Shown piece by piece: positions 43,582-51,661 of a stretch of 64,000 bases of DNA (position 1 is its first letter; each line of letters opens with the position of its first letter). The DNA lies in the NCBI GenBank assembly GCA_938046585.1, contig CALIWR010000002.1, positions 62,001 through 126,000 of the forward strand. Reading direction: 5' to 3'. The notes below the pieces were generated by a model. It was not told where the DNA came from, did no database searches, and saw nothing but the letters and a program-made list of their open reading frames with translations. Source of the DNA: an uncultured Propionibacteriaceae bacterium. Its GTDB lineage: Bacteria > Actinomycetota > Actinomycetes > Propionibacteriales > Propionibacteriaceae. The translations under genes were made by a program, and so were the position numbers.

Positions 43582-43935
43582 ATGACCGACACCATCGACA
43601 CCAAGCCCACCCAGGGCGTTGTGCTCACCGACGTGGCAGCGGCCAAGGTTAGGGAACTCATGGATCGGGAGGGCCGTGACGACCTGGTACTGCGGGTTGC
43701 GGTGCAACCGGGCGGCTGTTCTGGGCTGCGTTACCAGTTGGAGATCGACGAGCGGCTGCTGGACGGTGACGTGGTCAACGAATTCGCCGGGGTGAAGGTC
43801 GCGGTGGATCGGATGAGCGCCCCATACCTGAACGGCGCCGAGATCGACTTCGCCGACACCATCAGCCAGCAGGGATTCACGATCGACAACCCCAACGCGG
43901 GCAGTTCCTGCGCCTGCGGTGATTCTTTCCACTAA
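43582..43935 (+). CDS. erpA: A-type iron-sulfur carrier protein (HesB/IscA/ErpA family)
   Basis: A 117-residue protein with the three conserved cysteines: Cys46 in GGCSGLRY, and Cys110 and Cys112 in CACGDSF. It binds and hands on Fe-S clusters to target enzymes. It has a good GGAGG site upstream of its ATG. Targets in the window would include LipA and the radical SAM protein. It converges on guaB1 with 42 bp between. Confidence 0.93.
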   Translation: MTDTIDTKPTQGVVLTDVAAAKVRELMDREGRDDLVLRVAVQPGGCSGLRYQLEIDERLLDGDVVNEFAGVKVAVDRMSAPYLNGAEIDFADTISQQGFTIDNPNAGSSCACGDSFH

Positions 43936-43977
43936 GGTCCATACCCGGCGCCGCGAGAAACGGATGCCGAGGCCAGG

Positions 43978-45435
43978 TCACCAGCCGTCCGGCAATGGAC
44001 GGCCCTCGTCGTAGCCGGCGGCCGACTGGACCCCGATCACAGCTTGCTCGTGGAACTGGGCCAGGGTCCGGGCCCCGGCGTAGGTGCACGCCGAGCGGAC
44101 CCCCGAGGTGATCCAGTCCAGCAGATCCTCGACGCCGGGACGCTCTTCGTCGAGGTACATCCGGGAACTAGAGATTCCCTCCTCGAAGAGCGCCTTGCGG
44201 GCCCGGTCGAAGGCCGACTCGTCGCGGGTCCGGCTGCGTACCGCCCTGGCGCTCGCCATCCCGTACGACTCCTTGTAGCGGCGCCCCTGGTGGTCGGTCA
44301 GCAGTGGCCCGGTCGATTCGTACGTTCCCGCGAACCAGGAACCGATCATCACCGACCCGGCCCCGGCCGCCAACGCCAGGGCCACATCGCGCGGGTGACG
44401 GACTCCGCCATCGGCCCAAACCGCCCGGCCCAGGCTGGCGGCCTCGGCGCAGCATTCCAGGACCGCGCTGAATTGGGGACGACCGACGCCGGTCTGCATC
44501 CGGGTGGTGCACATCGCCCCCGGCCCGACCCCGACCTTGAGGACATCCGCGCCGGCCTGGACTAAGTCGGACACTGCTCGCGCAGTCACCACATTGCCGG
44601 CCACGATCCCGATCCGGCGGCCGGTCCGCTCGGCATGCTCGTCGCGGACTCGACGGACCGCCTCCAACGCCGCCAGCATCCGCTCCTGGTGGCCGTGGGC
44701 GGTATCAATCACCAACACGTCCGCGCCGGCCTCCAGCAGACCCCGGGCCCGGGCGTCCACATCGCCGCTGATCCCGACCGCGGTCCCGACCCGCAACGCC
44801 CCGTCCGGGTCCAACGCCGGCGGGTACAGCGACGAACGCAGCGCACCTTTGCTGGTCATCAACCCCACCAGGGTCTGGTCTGCCGCGACCACCACCGCCA
44901 CCTTCTGGTGACGGGCCCGTAACGTGTCGAAGACCTCGACCGGGGACGTGGTGTCGCTGACCAGGGCGATATCAGTGGTCATCACGTCCTGCACCTGGGC
45001 GAAACGATCCACGCCGGCAGCCTCGTCGGGGGAGACCAAGCCCAGCGGGCGGCCCCGGTCGACCACCAGCGCCACTCCATGCGCCCGCTTGGGGATTAGG
45101 GCCATCACCTCGCCCACCGTGGCATCCGGCCGCACGTGGATCGGGGTCTCAAAGACCGGGTGAGACTGTTTCACGCCTCGGATCTGCGCGGCCACCACCC
45201 CAGTCGGGAGATCCTGGGGCAGTACCGCGACCGCACCGCGGCGGGCCATGGTCTCAGCCATCCGACGGCCGCTGACCGCGGTCATGTTCGCCGCCACCAC
45301 CGGCAGCGGCGTCTGCATGCCGTCCGTACTAGTCAGGTCGACCTCGGTACGGGAAGCGACGTTGGAACGGTTAGGCGCCAGAAACACGTCGCGGTAGGTG
45401 AGGTCATGGGCAGGCTGGTCGTTCAGGAAACGCAC
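43978..45435 (-). CDS. guaB1: IMP dehydrogenase-family protein GuaB1 (probable GMP reductase)
   Basis: A 485-residue IMPDH/GMPR-fold protein with two CBS domains (residues 95-210) inserted in the barrel. The catalytic loop is GVGPGAMCTTRMQTG, and ADGGVRHPRDVALALAAGA and SSRMYLDEERPG follow. This matches the actinobacterial GuaB1 subfamily, whose mycobacterial member acts as a GMP reductase rather than an IMP dehydrogenase (known from the family). The main IMP dehydrogenase is not in the window. Confidence 0.88.
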   Translation of the reverse strand: MRFLNDQPAHDLTYRDVFLAPNRSNVASRTEVDLTSTDGMQTPLPVVAANMTAVSGRRMAETMARRGAVAVLPQDLPTGVVAAQIRGVKQSHPVFETPIHVRPDATVGEVMALIPKRAHGVALVVDRGRPLGLVSPDEAAGVDRFAQVQDVMTTDIALVSDTTSPVEVFDTLRARHQKVAVVVAADQTLVGLMTSKGALRSSLYPPALDPDGALRVGTAVGISGDVDARARGLLEAGADVLVIDTAHGHQERMLAALEAVRRVRDEHAERTGRRIGIVAGNVVTARAVSDLVQAGADVLKVGVGPGAMCTTRMQTGVGRPQFSAVLECCAEAASLGRAVWADGGVRHPRDVALALAAGAGSVMIGSWFAGTYESTGPLLTDHQGRRYKESYGMASARAVRSRTRDESAFDRARKALFEEGISSSRMYLDEERPGVEDLLDWITSGVRSACTYAGARTLAQFHEQAVIGVQSAAGYDEGRPLPDGW

Positions 45436-45493
45436 CTGAGAATTCTGTCACGCCCAGCCGGCCGGAGAACGAGCAACGAAGACCCAGTCGAGC

Positions 45494-46476
45494 CTACGAG
45501 CGACGTTCGATAGGCGAACCGGCAGCCCGTCGCTCGCCGGGACGGGCCAGCGCGCCCACCACCGGGTGCGGCTGGTACGGCCCCTCGAACCAGGCCAGGT
45601 CCTGCTCGCTCAGGTTCAGGTCGAGCGCTCGGACAGCGTCGTCGACCCGACTGGGCAAGGAACATCCCACGATCGGCGCCGCCACGTCCTTCGCCCACAG
45701 CCAGGCCAAAGCTACGTCCACCATCGCCACCTGGTAGCGCGGCGCCAGGCCAGCAACCCGCTCGATGACCGGCAGATCCTGCTCGGCGTCGTACGTGGCC
45801 CGCATCGTGACATCGGTGATAGAGCGGACTGAGCCGCTCTCTCAGGCCCGGCGGGTCAGATGCCCTGAGGCGAGCGGGCTGTACGGGGTAAGCGACATCT
45901 GGAATTGCCGGCAGACCGGGATCAGTTCCCGCTCGTCCTCGCGGTACAGCAGGTTGTAGTGATTCTGCATCGATGAGAACGAGGTCCAGCCGTTGTCGCG
46001 GGCCACCACCTGCATGGTGTGGAGCTGATAGCCGTACATTGCGCTGGCGCCCAGTGCCTGGACCTTCCCGGCCCGAACCAGACCGTCGAGGGCCTGCAGG
46101 CTCTCCTCGACCGGGGTCTGATATGTCGAAGCGGTGGATGATGTACAAATCGAGGTAATCAGTTCTCAACCGCTGCAGACTGGCGGTAATCTCCCGCTCG
46201 ATCGCGGCCCACGACAAGTGCCCCTCAAGTGAAATACACCTTGTTCGCCAGGACCATATCCTCCCGTTTCACCCCCAGGTTCCGCAGCGCGATGCCGATC
46301 TGTTCCTCGCTGGTGCCATGGGCATAGACGTTCGCGGTGTCGATGAAGGTGATCTCCACCTCCAGCGCCCGAGACAGCACCTGCTGGGTGGCGTCCTGGT
46401 CGATCACCCACTGGTGGAAGTCGGGGAAGAGCCTGCCGAAACTCATTCCTCCGATGCACAGCCGGGGGATCGTCAT
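45494..46476 (-). pseudogene. Aldo/keto reductase pseudogene (YajO-like)
   Basis: Four pieces together form a complete YajO-like aldo/keto reductase. They are MTIPRLCIGGMSFGRLF to KVYF (46476-46230), then SWAAIEREITASLQRLR to IIHRFD, then MYGYQLHTMQVVARDNGW to GHLTRR, and MRATYDAEQD to the end with YQPHPVVGAL. They are separated by a frameshift near 46228, an extra base near 46122 (GACATATCAG for GACTATCAG) and an in-frame TGA at 45842-45844. Three independent lesions make a functional product unlikely. Confidence 0.87.
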
Positions 46477-46655
46477 TTCGGTCTGGCCCAGTAGGGGTAC
46501 CGCATCGTTTCTCCTGACAGACAGTCCCGTGACGACGTCGAGAACTACCGTAGGAGCAGCCGCCGGCCTGCTGCCCCAGAGCCCGCCGGAAGCGGGATCG
46601 GTGTGTAGGCGACGACGAACACTAGAATGTCGCCGATCAGACCCGAGGCTGAGGA

Positions 46656-47102
46656 ATGACCATGAACACGAGCGCGACGGTGCTGCTGTACTCCCATGAC
46701 CGGACGGTTCGGAATCGGGTGCGGTTGGCGCTGGGACGACGACTGGCTCCTGACCTGCCCGATTTGAGGATCGAGGAGGTGGCCACCCAGGCGGCGGTGA
46801 TCTCCGCGCTGGAGGCCCAGCGGTACTGGCTGTGCATCCTCGATGGCGAGGCGGTCCCGGCCGGCGGCATGGGGGTGGCCAAACAGATCAAGGATGAGAT
46901 CCCGAATTGCCCGCCGCTAGTGTTGCTGGTGGCCCGGCCCCAGGATGCCTGGCTGGCCACCTGGTGCGGGGTCGATGCGATCCTGCCGTACCCGGTAGAC
47001 CCGGTTGAGCTGCCGAGGTTGGCGATCGAGCTGATCCGCCGCCGCTCTAAGGAGAATGCTGAACTGCATCGCACCCCCAAACCAGCGGGGGCCCGGTCCT
47101 GA
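46656..47102 (+). CDS. Receiver-like protein lacking the conserved Lys (upstream of trpD)
   Basis: A 148-residue alpha/beta protein with a receiver-like layout: N-terminal strand VLLYSHD, central strand CILDGE with Asp near residue 64 at the phospho-acceptor position, and a late strand VDAILPYPVDP. The invariant Lys that follows the last strand in active receivers is replaced by Tyr-Pro in PYPVDP. It may be an atypical, unphosphorylated receiver. The stop overlaps the trpD start (TGATG), so they are co-translated. Confidence 0.65.
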   Translation: MTMNTSATVLLYSHDRTVRNRVRLALGRRLAPDLPDLRIEEVATQAAVISALEAQRYWLCILDGEAVPAGGMGVAKQIKDEIPNCPPLVLLVARPQDAWLATWCGVDAILPYPVDPVELPRLAIELIRRRSKENAELHRTPKPAGARS

Positions 47103-48145
47103 TGCGCTGGCCTGACCTCGTCGCCGGACTGGTACGCCGCGATGATCTCGAACCGGAGGCCGCCCGTTGGGCCATGAGCCAGATCCTCGCTGGCAGTGTC
47201 ACCCCGGTGCAGGTAGCGGCCTTTGCGGTCGCGCTGCGCGCCAAGAGGGAGACGGTGGACGAGGTGATGGCTCTGGCCGAGGCGATGCTGGACGTCGCCA
47301 CCTCGATTGACCTGGACCAGGAGGCGGTCGACATTGTCGGCTCGGGCGCAGACCGGGCCAACACCGTGAATGTGTCCACCATGGCCGCCGTGGTGGCTGC
47401 CGCGGCCGGGGCCCGGGTCGTCAAGCACGGTAACCGGGCCGCCTCGTCGATGTGCGGGACTGCTGATGTGCTGGAGACGGTCGGGGTGGCGATCGACGTG
47501 GCCCCCCAGCGCCAACCGGCGGTCTTCGCGGCGACGGATCTGGTCTTCCTGTTCGCGCCCCTCTACCATCCCGCCCTGCGGCACGCGGCGACTGCTCGGC
47601 GTGAGCTAGGGATCGCGACCACCTTCAACTTCCTGGGGCCGCTGACTAACCCGGCTCGACCGAGGGCCCGGGCGGTGGGCGTCGCCGATCTGCGGATGGC
47701 TGAGCTGATGGCCGGGGTGCTGGCCCGCAGCGGCTGCCGCGGCCTGGTCTTCCATGGCGACGATGGGCTTGACGAGCTCACCACTACCACCACATCGCGG
47801 GTCTGGGTGATCGGGGAGCACCAGGTACGTCCCGACGAGCTCGACCCGGCCACGATCGGGATCCCGCGGGCTGCGAAGGCCCACCTGGTGGGCGGGCCAC
47901 CCGAACGTAACGCCGAGGTCGTGCGCGAGACCCTGGCCGGGGTCCGGGGCCCGGTCCGCGACATCGTGCTGCTGAACGCGGCGGCGGCCCTGGTGGCCTA
48001 TCACGGCCCAGACCGGCGCCCGGTCGCCGAGCAGCTGGCGCAGCATCTCGAGGAGGCCGCGGCCGCAATCGACTCGGGGGCAGCGACCCGGCTGCTGCAG
48101 CGGTGGGTCGACGTTACCCAGGAACAGCGAGCAGCCTCAGCCTGA
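47102..48145 (+). CDS. trpD: Anthranilate phosphoribosyltransferase
   Basis: A 347-residue enzyme of tryptophan synthesis that joins anthranilate and PRPP. The glycine-rich PRPP loop reads GSGADRANTVNVSTMAA (usual form GTGGDGxxTFNIST; here GSGAD, slightly altered), followed by KHGNRAASSMCGTADVLE and FLFAPLYHPALRHAATARRELG. The first codons overlap the receiver-like gene. The rest of the trp pathway is not in the window. Confidence 0.93.
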   Translation: MRWPDLVAGLVRRDDLEPEAARWAMSQILAGSVTPVQVAAFAVALRAKRETVDEVMALAEAMLDVATSIDLDQEAVDIVGSGADRANTVNVSTMAAVVAAAAGARVVKHGNRAASSMCGTADVLETVGVAIDVAPQRQPAVFAATDLVFLFAPLYHPALRHAATARRELGIATTFNFLGPLTNPARPRARAVGVADLRMAELMAGVLARSGCRGLVFHGDDGLDELTTTTTSRVWVIGEHQVRPDELDPATIGIPRAAKAHLVGGPPERNAEVVRETLAGVRGPVRDIVLLNAAAALVAYHGPDRRPVAEQLAQHLEEAAAAIDSGAATRLLQRWVDVTQEQRAASA

Positions 48146-48823
48146 CAAGAGCCCCACCAGCAGCGCGGCGAAGGGTCCGAGCACGATGCTGGGCCCGTAC
48201 GGGAAGGCAGCGTCACGTCGTCGGACAATCGCCGTGACGACGCCCCAGACCGCCCCGATGAGGGTCCCCAGCAGTAGCCCCGAGGCCAGCGTCGACCAGC
48301 TGTGCCAGGCTGCCACCGCGCCGGCCAAGAAGGCGAGCCGGACATCGGCGAAGCCGAACAGGTGTCGTTCGCCGCGGACCGCGACTTCGTGCACCAGCCA
48401 GAACAGGCCGCCGGAGCCGGCCGCCCCGATGGCTGCCCGGAGCGCGTCCGGCCAGGCGGGTAGTGTCGCTGCCGACGCTAGCGTCGCGAGCGCTGCCAGC
48501 GCCCAGGCGCCATGACACAGCGACCGGGGAATCCAGGTGGTGGCGATGTCGATGACCGCGGCGATCGCCCCACACACCGCCAGCACCAACCAGGGCGCCA
48601 GGGTGGCGAACGGCACTCGGGCTGCCGCGACGAAGGCCAGCGCGGTCGCCCAGAGCAGACACGCTGCGGCGGTCCGGGCCGTCGCCAGCGCCGCGTACCT
48701 GAGCTTCTCCTCGTCCGGCTCCAACTGGGGCTCCGGCACCCGGCGTAGCAGCGGGCCGACGGCTGCGGCGGCGATAACGCCGCTGATCAGCGCCACCACG
48801 ATGGCCGCCAGCAGGGAAGTCAC
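48137..48823 (-). CDS. Second prepilin peptidase-like membrane protein (A24 family)
   Basis: A 228-residue polytopic membrane protein. Asp92 (AAVIDIATTWIPRSL) fits the first catalytic site. The second site is GFADVRL with Asp160, so the usual GxGD glycine is replaced by Ala. It carries about seven hydrophobic helices. The gene overlaps the trpD stop by nine bases. It may process a type II/IV-like pilin encoded elsewhere, or be a diverged paralogue of the Tad enzyme at 22701-23348. Confidence 0.72.
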   Translation of the reverse strand: MTSLLAAIVVALISGVIAAAAVGPLLRRVPEPQLEPDEEKLRYAALATARTAAACLLWATALAFVAAARVPFATLAPWLVLAVCGAIAAVIDIATTWIPRSLCHGAWALAALATLASAATLPAWPDALRAAIGAAGSGGLFWLVHEVAVRGERHLFGFADVRLAFLAGAVAAWHSWSTLASGLLLGTLIGAVWGVVTAIVRRRDAAFPYGPSIVLGPFAALLVGLLSG

Positions 48824-48832
48824 GCGCGCATC

Positions 48833-49066
48833 CTACGCAGCCCGGCGCTGGTCGGCCCGGTCGAAGAAGTCAGTGAGGCCTTGCGCGACGAAACGCGCGA
48901 CCCGGGGTCGGGCTCGGCCGCCTCGGCCCTGGACCAGGGTCCGGACCGCTGCCACCGGCAATCCTGCCTGTACGGCCAGCTCCTCGACCCCGAGCCCGTG
49001 GGAGTTCATCAGATGTCGGGCCAGGCTCCGGAAGGGGGCTGCCGGAAGCCAGTACTGATCGGCCAT
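48833..49066 (-). CDS. Small protein with possible helix-turn-helix
   Basis: A 77-residue protein, mostly helical. LGVEELAVQAGLPVAAVRTLV (read in two parts) resembles a helix-turn-helix. The Arg-rich middle would suit DNA binding. It starts with ATG and has a strong AAAGGCAC-like leader. No family is recognised. It ends nine bases before the prepilin-peptidase-like gene start and may be cotranscribed with it. Confidence 0.5.
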   Translation of the reverse strand: MADQYWLPAAPFRSLARHLMNSHGLGVEELAVQAGLPVAAVRTLVQGRGGRARPRVARFVAQGLTDFFDRADQRRAA

Positions 49067-49223
49067 GGGGGTGCCTTTCGATCGGTGAACACGTCACCGG
49101 TCAAAGCCGATCCCAGAACCCATTTGTGAGGTGGCCGACCAAACTTCTCACTATCTGAGACGACCGAAGGCGCGGACTGGCGGGCGCCCCGTACGGGACA
49201 CCCGCCAGTCCGATGCTGAGGGA

Positions 49224-50099
49224 TCAGCGCTGAGCTTTAGTGAAACCAGCTGCCTGGGCTGCTTCCTCGCTGACAAACCAGACATCGGCGATGGTGCGCT
49301 CGTAGCCACCCGAAGCGGGGATGTGGTACTTCATCGAACGCTCATTGCCCTTGATCGTGTATCCCTGCGGCGGTTCGGTGCCGATATACGACCCCTCGCC
49401 GTAGACCGGAGTCTCCTCGTCCGGTTCCGTAGACTCGGGCTCGGGCTCGGTCGGGGTCGACTGCGACATCGGCTGAGCCGCGGGCGCTGGATCGGCCGGG
49501 GTGGTCTCGGTGTAGGTGTAGGCCGGGCTGGGTTCGTGCGCTTCCCAACCGGAGTCCTTCGATCCCAGGAAAGCCCGCACCGCGACGACCGCAGCGGCGA
49601 CCAGGGCTCCGGCGGCCGCCACCTTGACGAAGCGCCTGCCCTTGTGCGTCTTTTTCGGCAGCTCCAGCTCACCCTTCACAGCGGCCGCGGCGGCCTTGCC
49701 TCGGCTCTCAACCTGATCAGCGGCCTGCCTGGTGGTGTCCAGAGCAGCAGCGACGGTGGGGTGCTCGGCCGCCTCGTGCAGCAGTTCGATCAGCTTGGGG
49801 ATGAGGTCGTTCTGGACCGTCTTCTGAGCCTTCTCCACCGCGGGGGAGACCTTGTCCAGGGCCTCGTTCAACTGAGGCTGGATCGAGTCCATGGTGTCCG
49901 CGGCGAATCGGGCCGCTGACACCTTGGCATCCATGGCCCGGTGCTTGGCGTCCTCAGCCAACGGAGCGACCCGCTCCGCGGCTTGTTCCAGTAGCGGGGT
50001 GATCCGCTCGATCGCGAGGTCGAGGGCCGCGGCGCCTCGATCAGCGGCCGTGTGAGTGGTCTCTGCGGCGGCTGCACGCAAGGCCTTCTTGCGAAACAT
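49224..50099 (-). CDS. Membrane protein with C-terminal sunset domain
   Basis: A 291-residue protein. Residues 1-150 form long amphipathic helices (AERVAPLAEDAKHRAMDAKV and similar), one membrane helix lies near 157-177, a Pro/Glu/Thr-rich outer linker follows, and the C-terminus (about 235-291) has the sunset-domain pattern YTIKGNERSMKYHIPASGG followed by WFVSEEAAQAAGF. Sunset domains are found on many actinobacterial proteins and may bind cell-wall or calcium-like ligands (family knowledge is thin). Two palindromes precede the start. Confidence 0.75.
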   Translation of the reverse strand: MFRKKALRAAAAETTHTAADRGAAALDLAIERITPLLEQAAERVAPLAEDAKHRAMDAKVSAARFAADTMDSIQPQLNEALDKVSPAVEKAQKTVQNDLIPKLIELLHEAAEHPTVAAALDTTRQAADQVESRGKAAAAAVKGELELPKKTHKGRRFVKVAAAGALVAAAVVAVRAFLGSKDSGWEAHEPSPAYTYTETTPADPAPAAQPMSQSTPTEPEPESTEPDEETPVYGEGSYIGTEPPQGYTIKGNERSMKYHIPASGGYERTIADVWFVSEEAAQAAGFTKAQR

Positions 50100-50108
50100 A
50101 CATTGTCC

Positions 50109-50143
50109 TTCCGATATCGGAATGTCGCTCCAGTGATCTGGAG
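50109..50143. promoter_or_regulatory. Palindromes upstream of the sunset-domain gene
   Basis: TTCCGATATCGGAA (50109-50122) is a perfect 14-base palindrome ten bases upstream of the gene start at 50099, overlapping its ribosome site. A second hairpin, CTCCAG-TGAT-CTGGAG (50128-50143), lies six bases further upstream. Either could be an operator or an RNA structure that controls translation. Confidence 0.45.
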
Positions 50144-50251
50144 TGCCACCACGGTACCCGTGAGGGGGAGCCCGGGCCAGGGGCCCGACCTGATGGTGCG
50201 ATGCTGATCGATGCGAGAAGATGGCCCGGACCGCACAACCAGAGGAGCACT

Positions 50252-50758
50252 GTGAGCACAGCCACCCTGCACACCAACCACGGCGACATCGTCATCGAGC
50301 TGTTGGACGACGAATCCCCTAAGACCGTTGCCAATTTTGTCGGGCTGGCCACCGGCACCAAGCCTTACCGGGATCCGGCCACTGGCCAGAAGACCACGGG
50401 CAACTACTACGACGGGTTGACCTTCCACCGGGTGGTCGATGGCTTCATGATCCAGGCGGGCTGCCCCCGCGGCGATGGTCGCGGTGGCCCCGGGTACACC
50501 TTCGCTGACGAATTCCACCCCGAGCACCGTTTCGACCGGCCATACCTGCTGGCAATGGCCAATGCCGGGCCCGGCACCAACGGCTCGCAGTTCTTCATCA
50601 CGGTAGCCCCTACCCCTCACCTGAACCGCAAGCACACGATCTTCGGCGAGGTGAAGGACCCGGCTAGCCAGCGGGTAGTGGATGCCATCGCGGCGGTGCC
50701 GACCCAGGCCAGCCGCCCGGTGGATCCGGTGGTGATCCAATCGGTGACAGTGGCTTGA
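50252..50758 (+). CDS. ppiA: Peptidyl-prolyl cis-trans isomerase, cyclophilin type
   Basis: A 168-residue cytoplasmic cyclophilin that speeds up proline isomerisation. The catalytic core is present: FHRVVDGFMIQAG, the MANAGPGTNGSQFFIT stretch, and HLNRKHTIFGEV. The GTG at 50252 has an AGAGGAG site; the longer frame upstream to 50201 is not conserved. It has no signal peptide. Confidence 0.93.
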   Translation: MSTATLHTNHGDIVIELLDDESPKTVANFVGLATGTKPYRDPATGQKTTGNYYDGLTFHRVVDGFMIQAGCPRGDGRGGPGYTFADEFHPEHRFDRPYLLAMANAGPGTNGSQFFITVAPTPHLNRKHTIFGEVKDPASQRVVDAIAAVPTQASRPVDPVVIQSVTVA

Positions 50759-50805
50759 GCCGCGTCCGGTCGGCCCCGATCCGTCAATCGGGTGCCGGCC
50801 GGCGA

Positions 50806-50949
50806 CTACACCGGGCCGGTCGTGGTGGGGATCGGGATCGGGATGAGCTCTGGCTGGTGGTTCCACAGCAATGCCAGCAGCACAGCCACCCCCAGCAGTA
50901 CCACTGCTGCCGCCAGTGCTACCAGCATCAGCCGAGAACCGGCCGTCAC
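50806..50949 (-). CDS. 47-residue single-pass membrane protein
   Basis: A GTG at 50949 overlaps the stop of the Lrp-type gene (GTGA), and the frame runs 47 codons to a TAG at 50806. The product reads MTAGSRLMLVALAAAVVLLG, then VAVLLALLWN and a Pro/Ile/Thr-rich tail (LIPIPIPTTT). It is one hydrophobic helix with a short outer tail. The tight coupling to the upstream gene argues that it is real. No family is known to me. Confidence 0.6.
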   Translation of the reverse strand: MTAGSRLMLVALAAAVVLLGVAVLLALLWNHQPELIPIPIPTTTGPV

Positions 50950-51224
50950 GAGACGCCCAGGGAAAAGGCCGCCTCAAGGTCGTGGCGGGAGTAGGCACGG
51001 AAGGCGATATGGGTCTCGGTACGCACGACGCCGGGCACCGTGTTGAGCCGGTCCGTGACCACCTCGGCCACGGCGTCGTTGGAGGCAACCCGGACGATGG
51101 CGATCAGATCGACCCGGCCGGTGACCGAGTAGACCTCGGTGACACCGTCGAGATCAGCGATCTGACGGGCGACCTCCGCAATCGCGGCAACGTCAGTCTC
51201 GACGAATACAATCGCGGTGATCAT
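50946..51224 (-). CDS. Stand-alone Lrp/AsnC ligand-binding (RAM) domain protein
   Basis: A 92-residue protein that contains only the effector-binding RAM domain (GVTEVYSVTGRVDLIAIVRV and VPGVVRTETHIAFRAYS), without the helix-turn-helix of Lrp regulators. Such proteins may bind amino acids or modulate full-length Lrp proteins. The ATG overlaps the stop of the upstream exonuclease-tail frame as ATGA. It is probably transcribed with that gene and the small membrane protein. Confidence 0.88.
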   Translation of the reverse strand: MITAIVFVETDVAAIAEVARQIADLDGVTEVYSVTGRVDLIAIVRVASNDAVAEVVTDRLNTVPGVVRTETHIAFRAYSRHDLEAAFSLGVS

Positions 51225-51661
51225 GGCGGCATCCTAGGGCGTCGCAGACGGCCCTGGTCGGGTGCGGGGGGCAACGCAAGGGCTACAGCGTCAAGGTCAG
51301 GATCAGGCGGGCCGAAGGGGGCGCAGCGGATCGCCTTCCGCAACGCAAGGGCTACAGCGTCAAGGTCAGGATCAGGGCCCTCGAGCGAGATCGGCTGAAC
51401 CTTGTCGGATTCCAGCCAGCTGGCAATCTGCTCATTCTCCGCAATGGTGACGGCCGGCAGCAAGACCATAGGCATGGTGACCGTCTTGGCGCCGGCCATC
51501 GCGGCGTTCGCGACCTGGATCGGGTCTTCCCCGGGGTGGCGCTGGGCCGCGAGCTGGTCGTGCCGTATCACGTGGATCTTTCCATCCGGCGCCGAGCCGG
51601 CGGCAACGATCTTCAGGACAGACCGCCAGGTTCTAGGCCTGGCAGTGGCCCGTGCAAAGCC
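51221..51661 (-). pseudogene. C-terminal tail of a DnaQ-GIY-YIG fusion protein, left after domain loss
   Basis: Downstream of the exonuclease stop, in the same reading frame, the minus strand continues open for 146 codons to a TGA at 51221 that overlaps the Lrp-type start by ATGA. The stretch KIHVIRHDQLAAQ, then GAKTVTMP, then TIAENEQIASWLESDKV matches the end of actinobacterial DEDDh exonucleases fused to a UvrC-like GIY-YIG nuclease (family knowledge). The GIY-YIG part that should lie between is absent. The tail also contains a 37-bp direct repeat. Confidence 0.55.
51271..51376. repeat. Two 37-bp direct repeats with 32-bp spacer
   Basis: Identical 37-base copies lie at 51271-51307 and 51340-51376 (69 bp apart, in frame). 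On the minus strand each encodes PDPDLDAVALAL. They lie at the end of the exonuclease-tail frame. Flanks are unlike, so this is a local duplication rather than a CRISPR array. Confidence 0.85.

Noticed and set aside
49868..51088. Minus-strand 406-codon frame
   Set aside because: It spans the sunset-domain gene, cyclophilin and Lrp genes out of frame with all of them.
51271..51376. CRISPR-like repeat-spacer layout (37-bp repeats, 32-bp spacer)
   Set aside because: Only two copies, no cas genes, the repeat has no palindromic ends, and it lies in frame inside a degraded coding tail.
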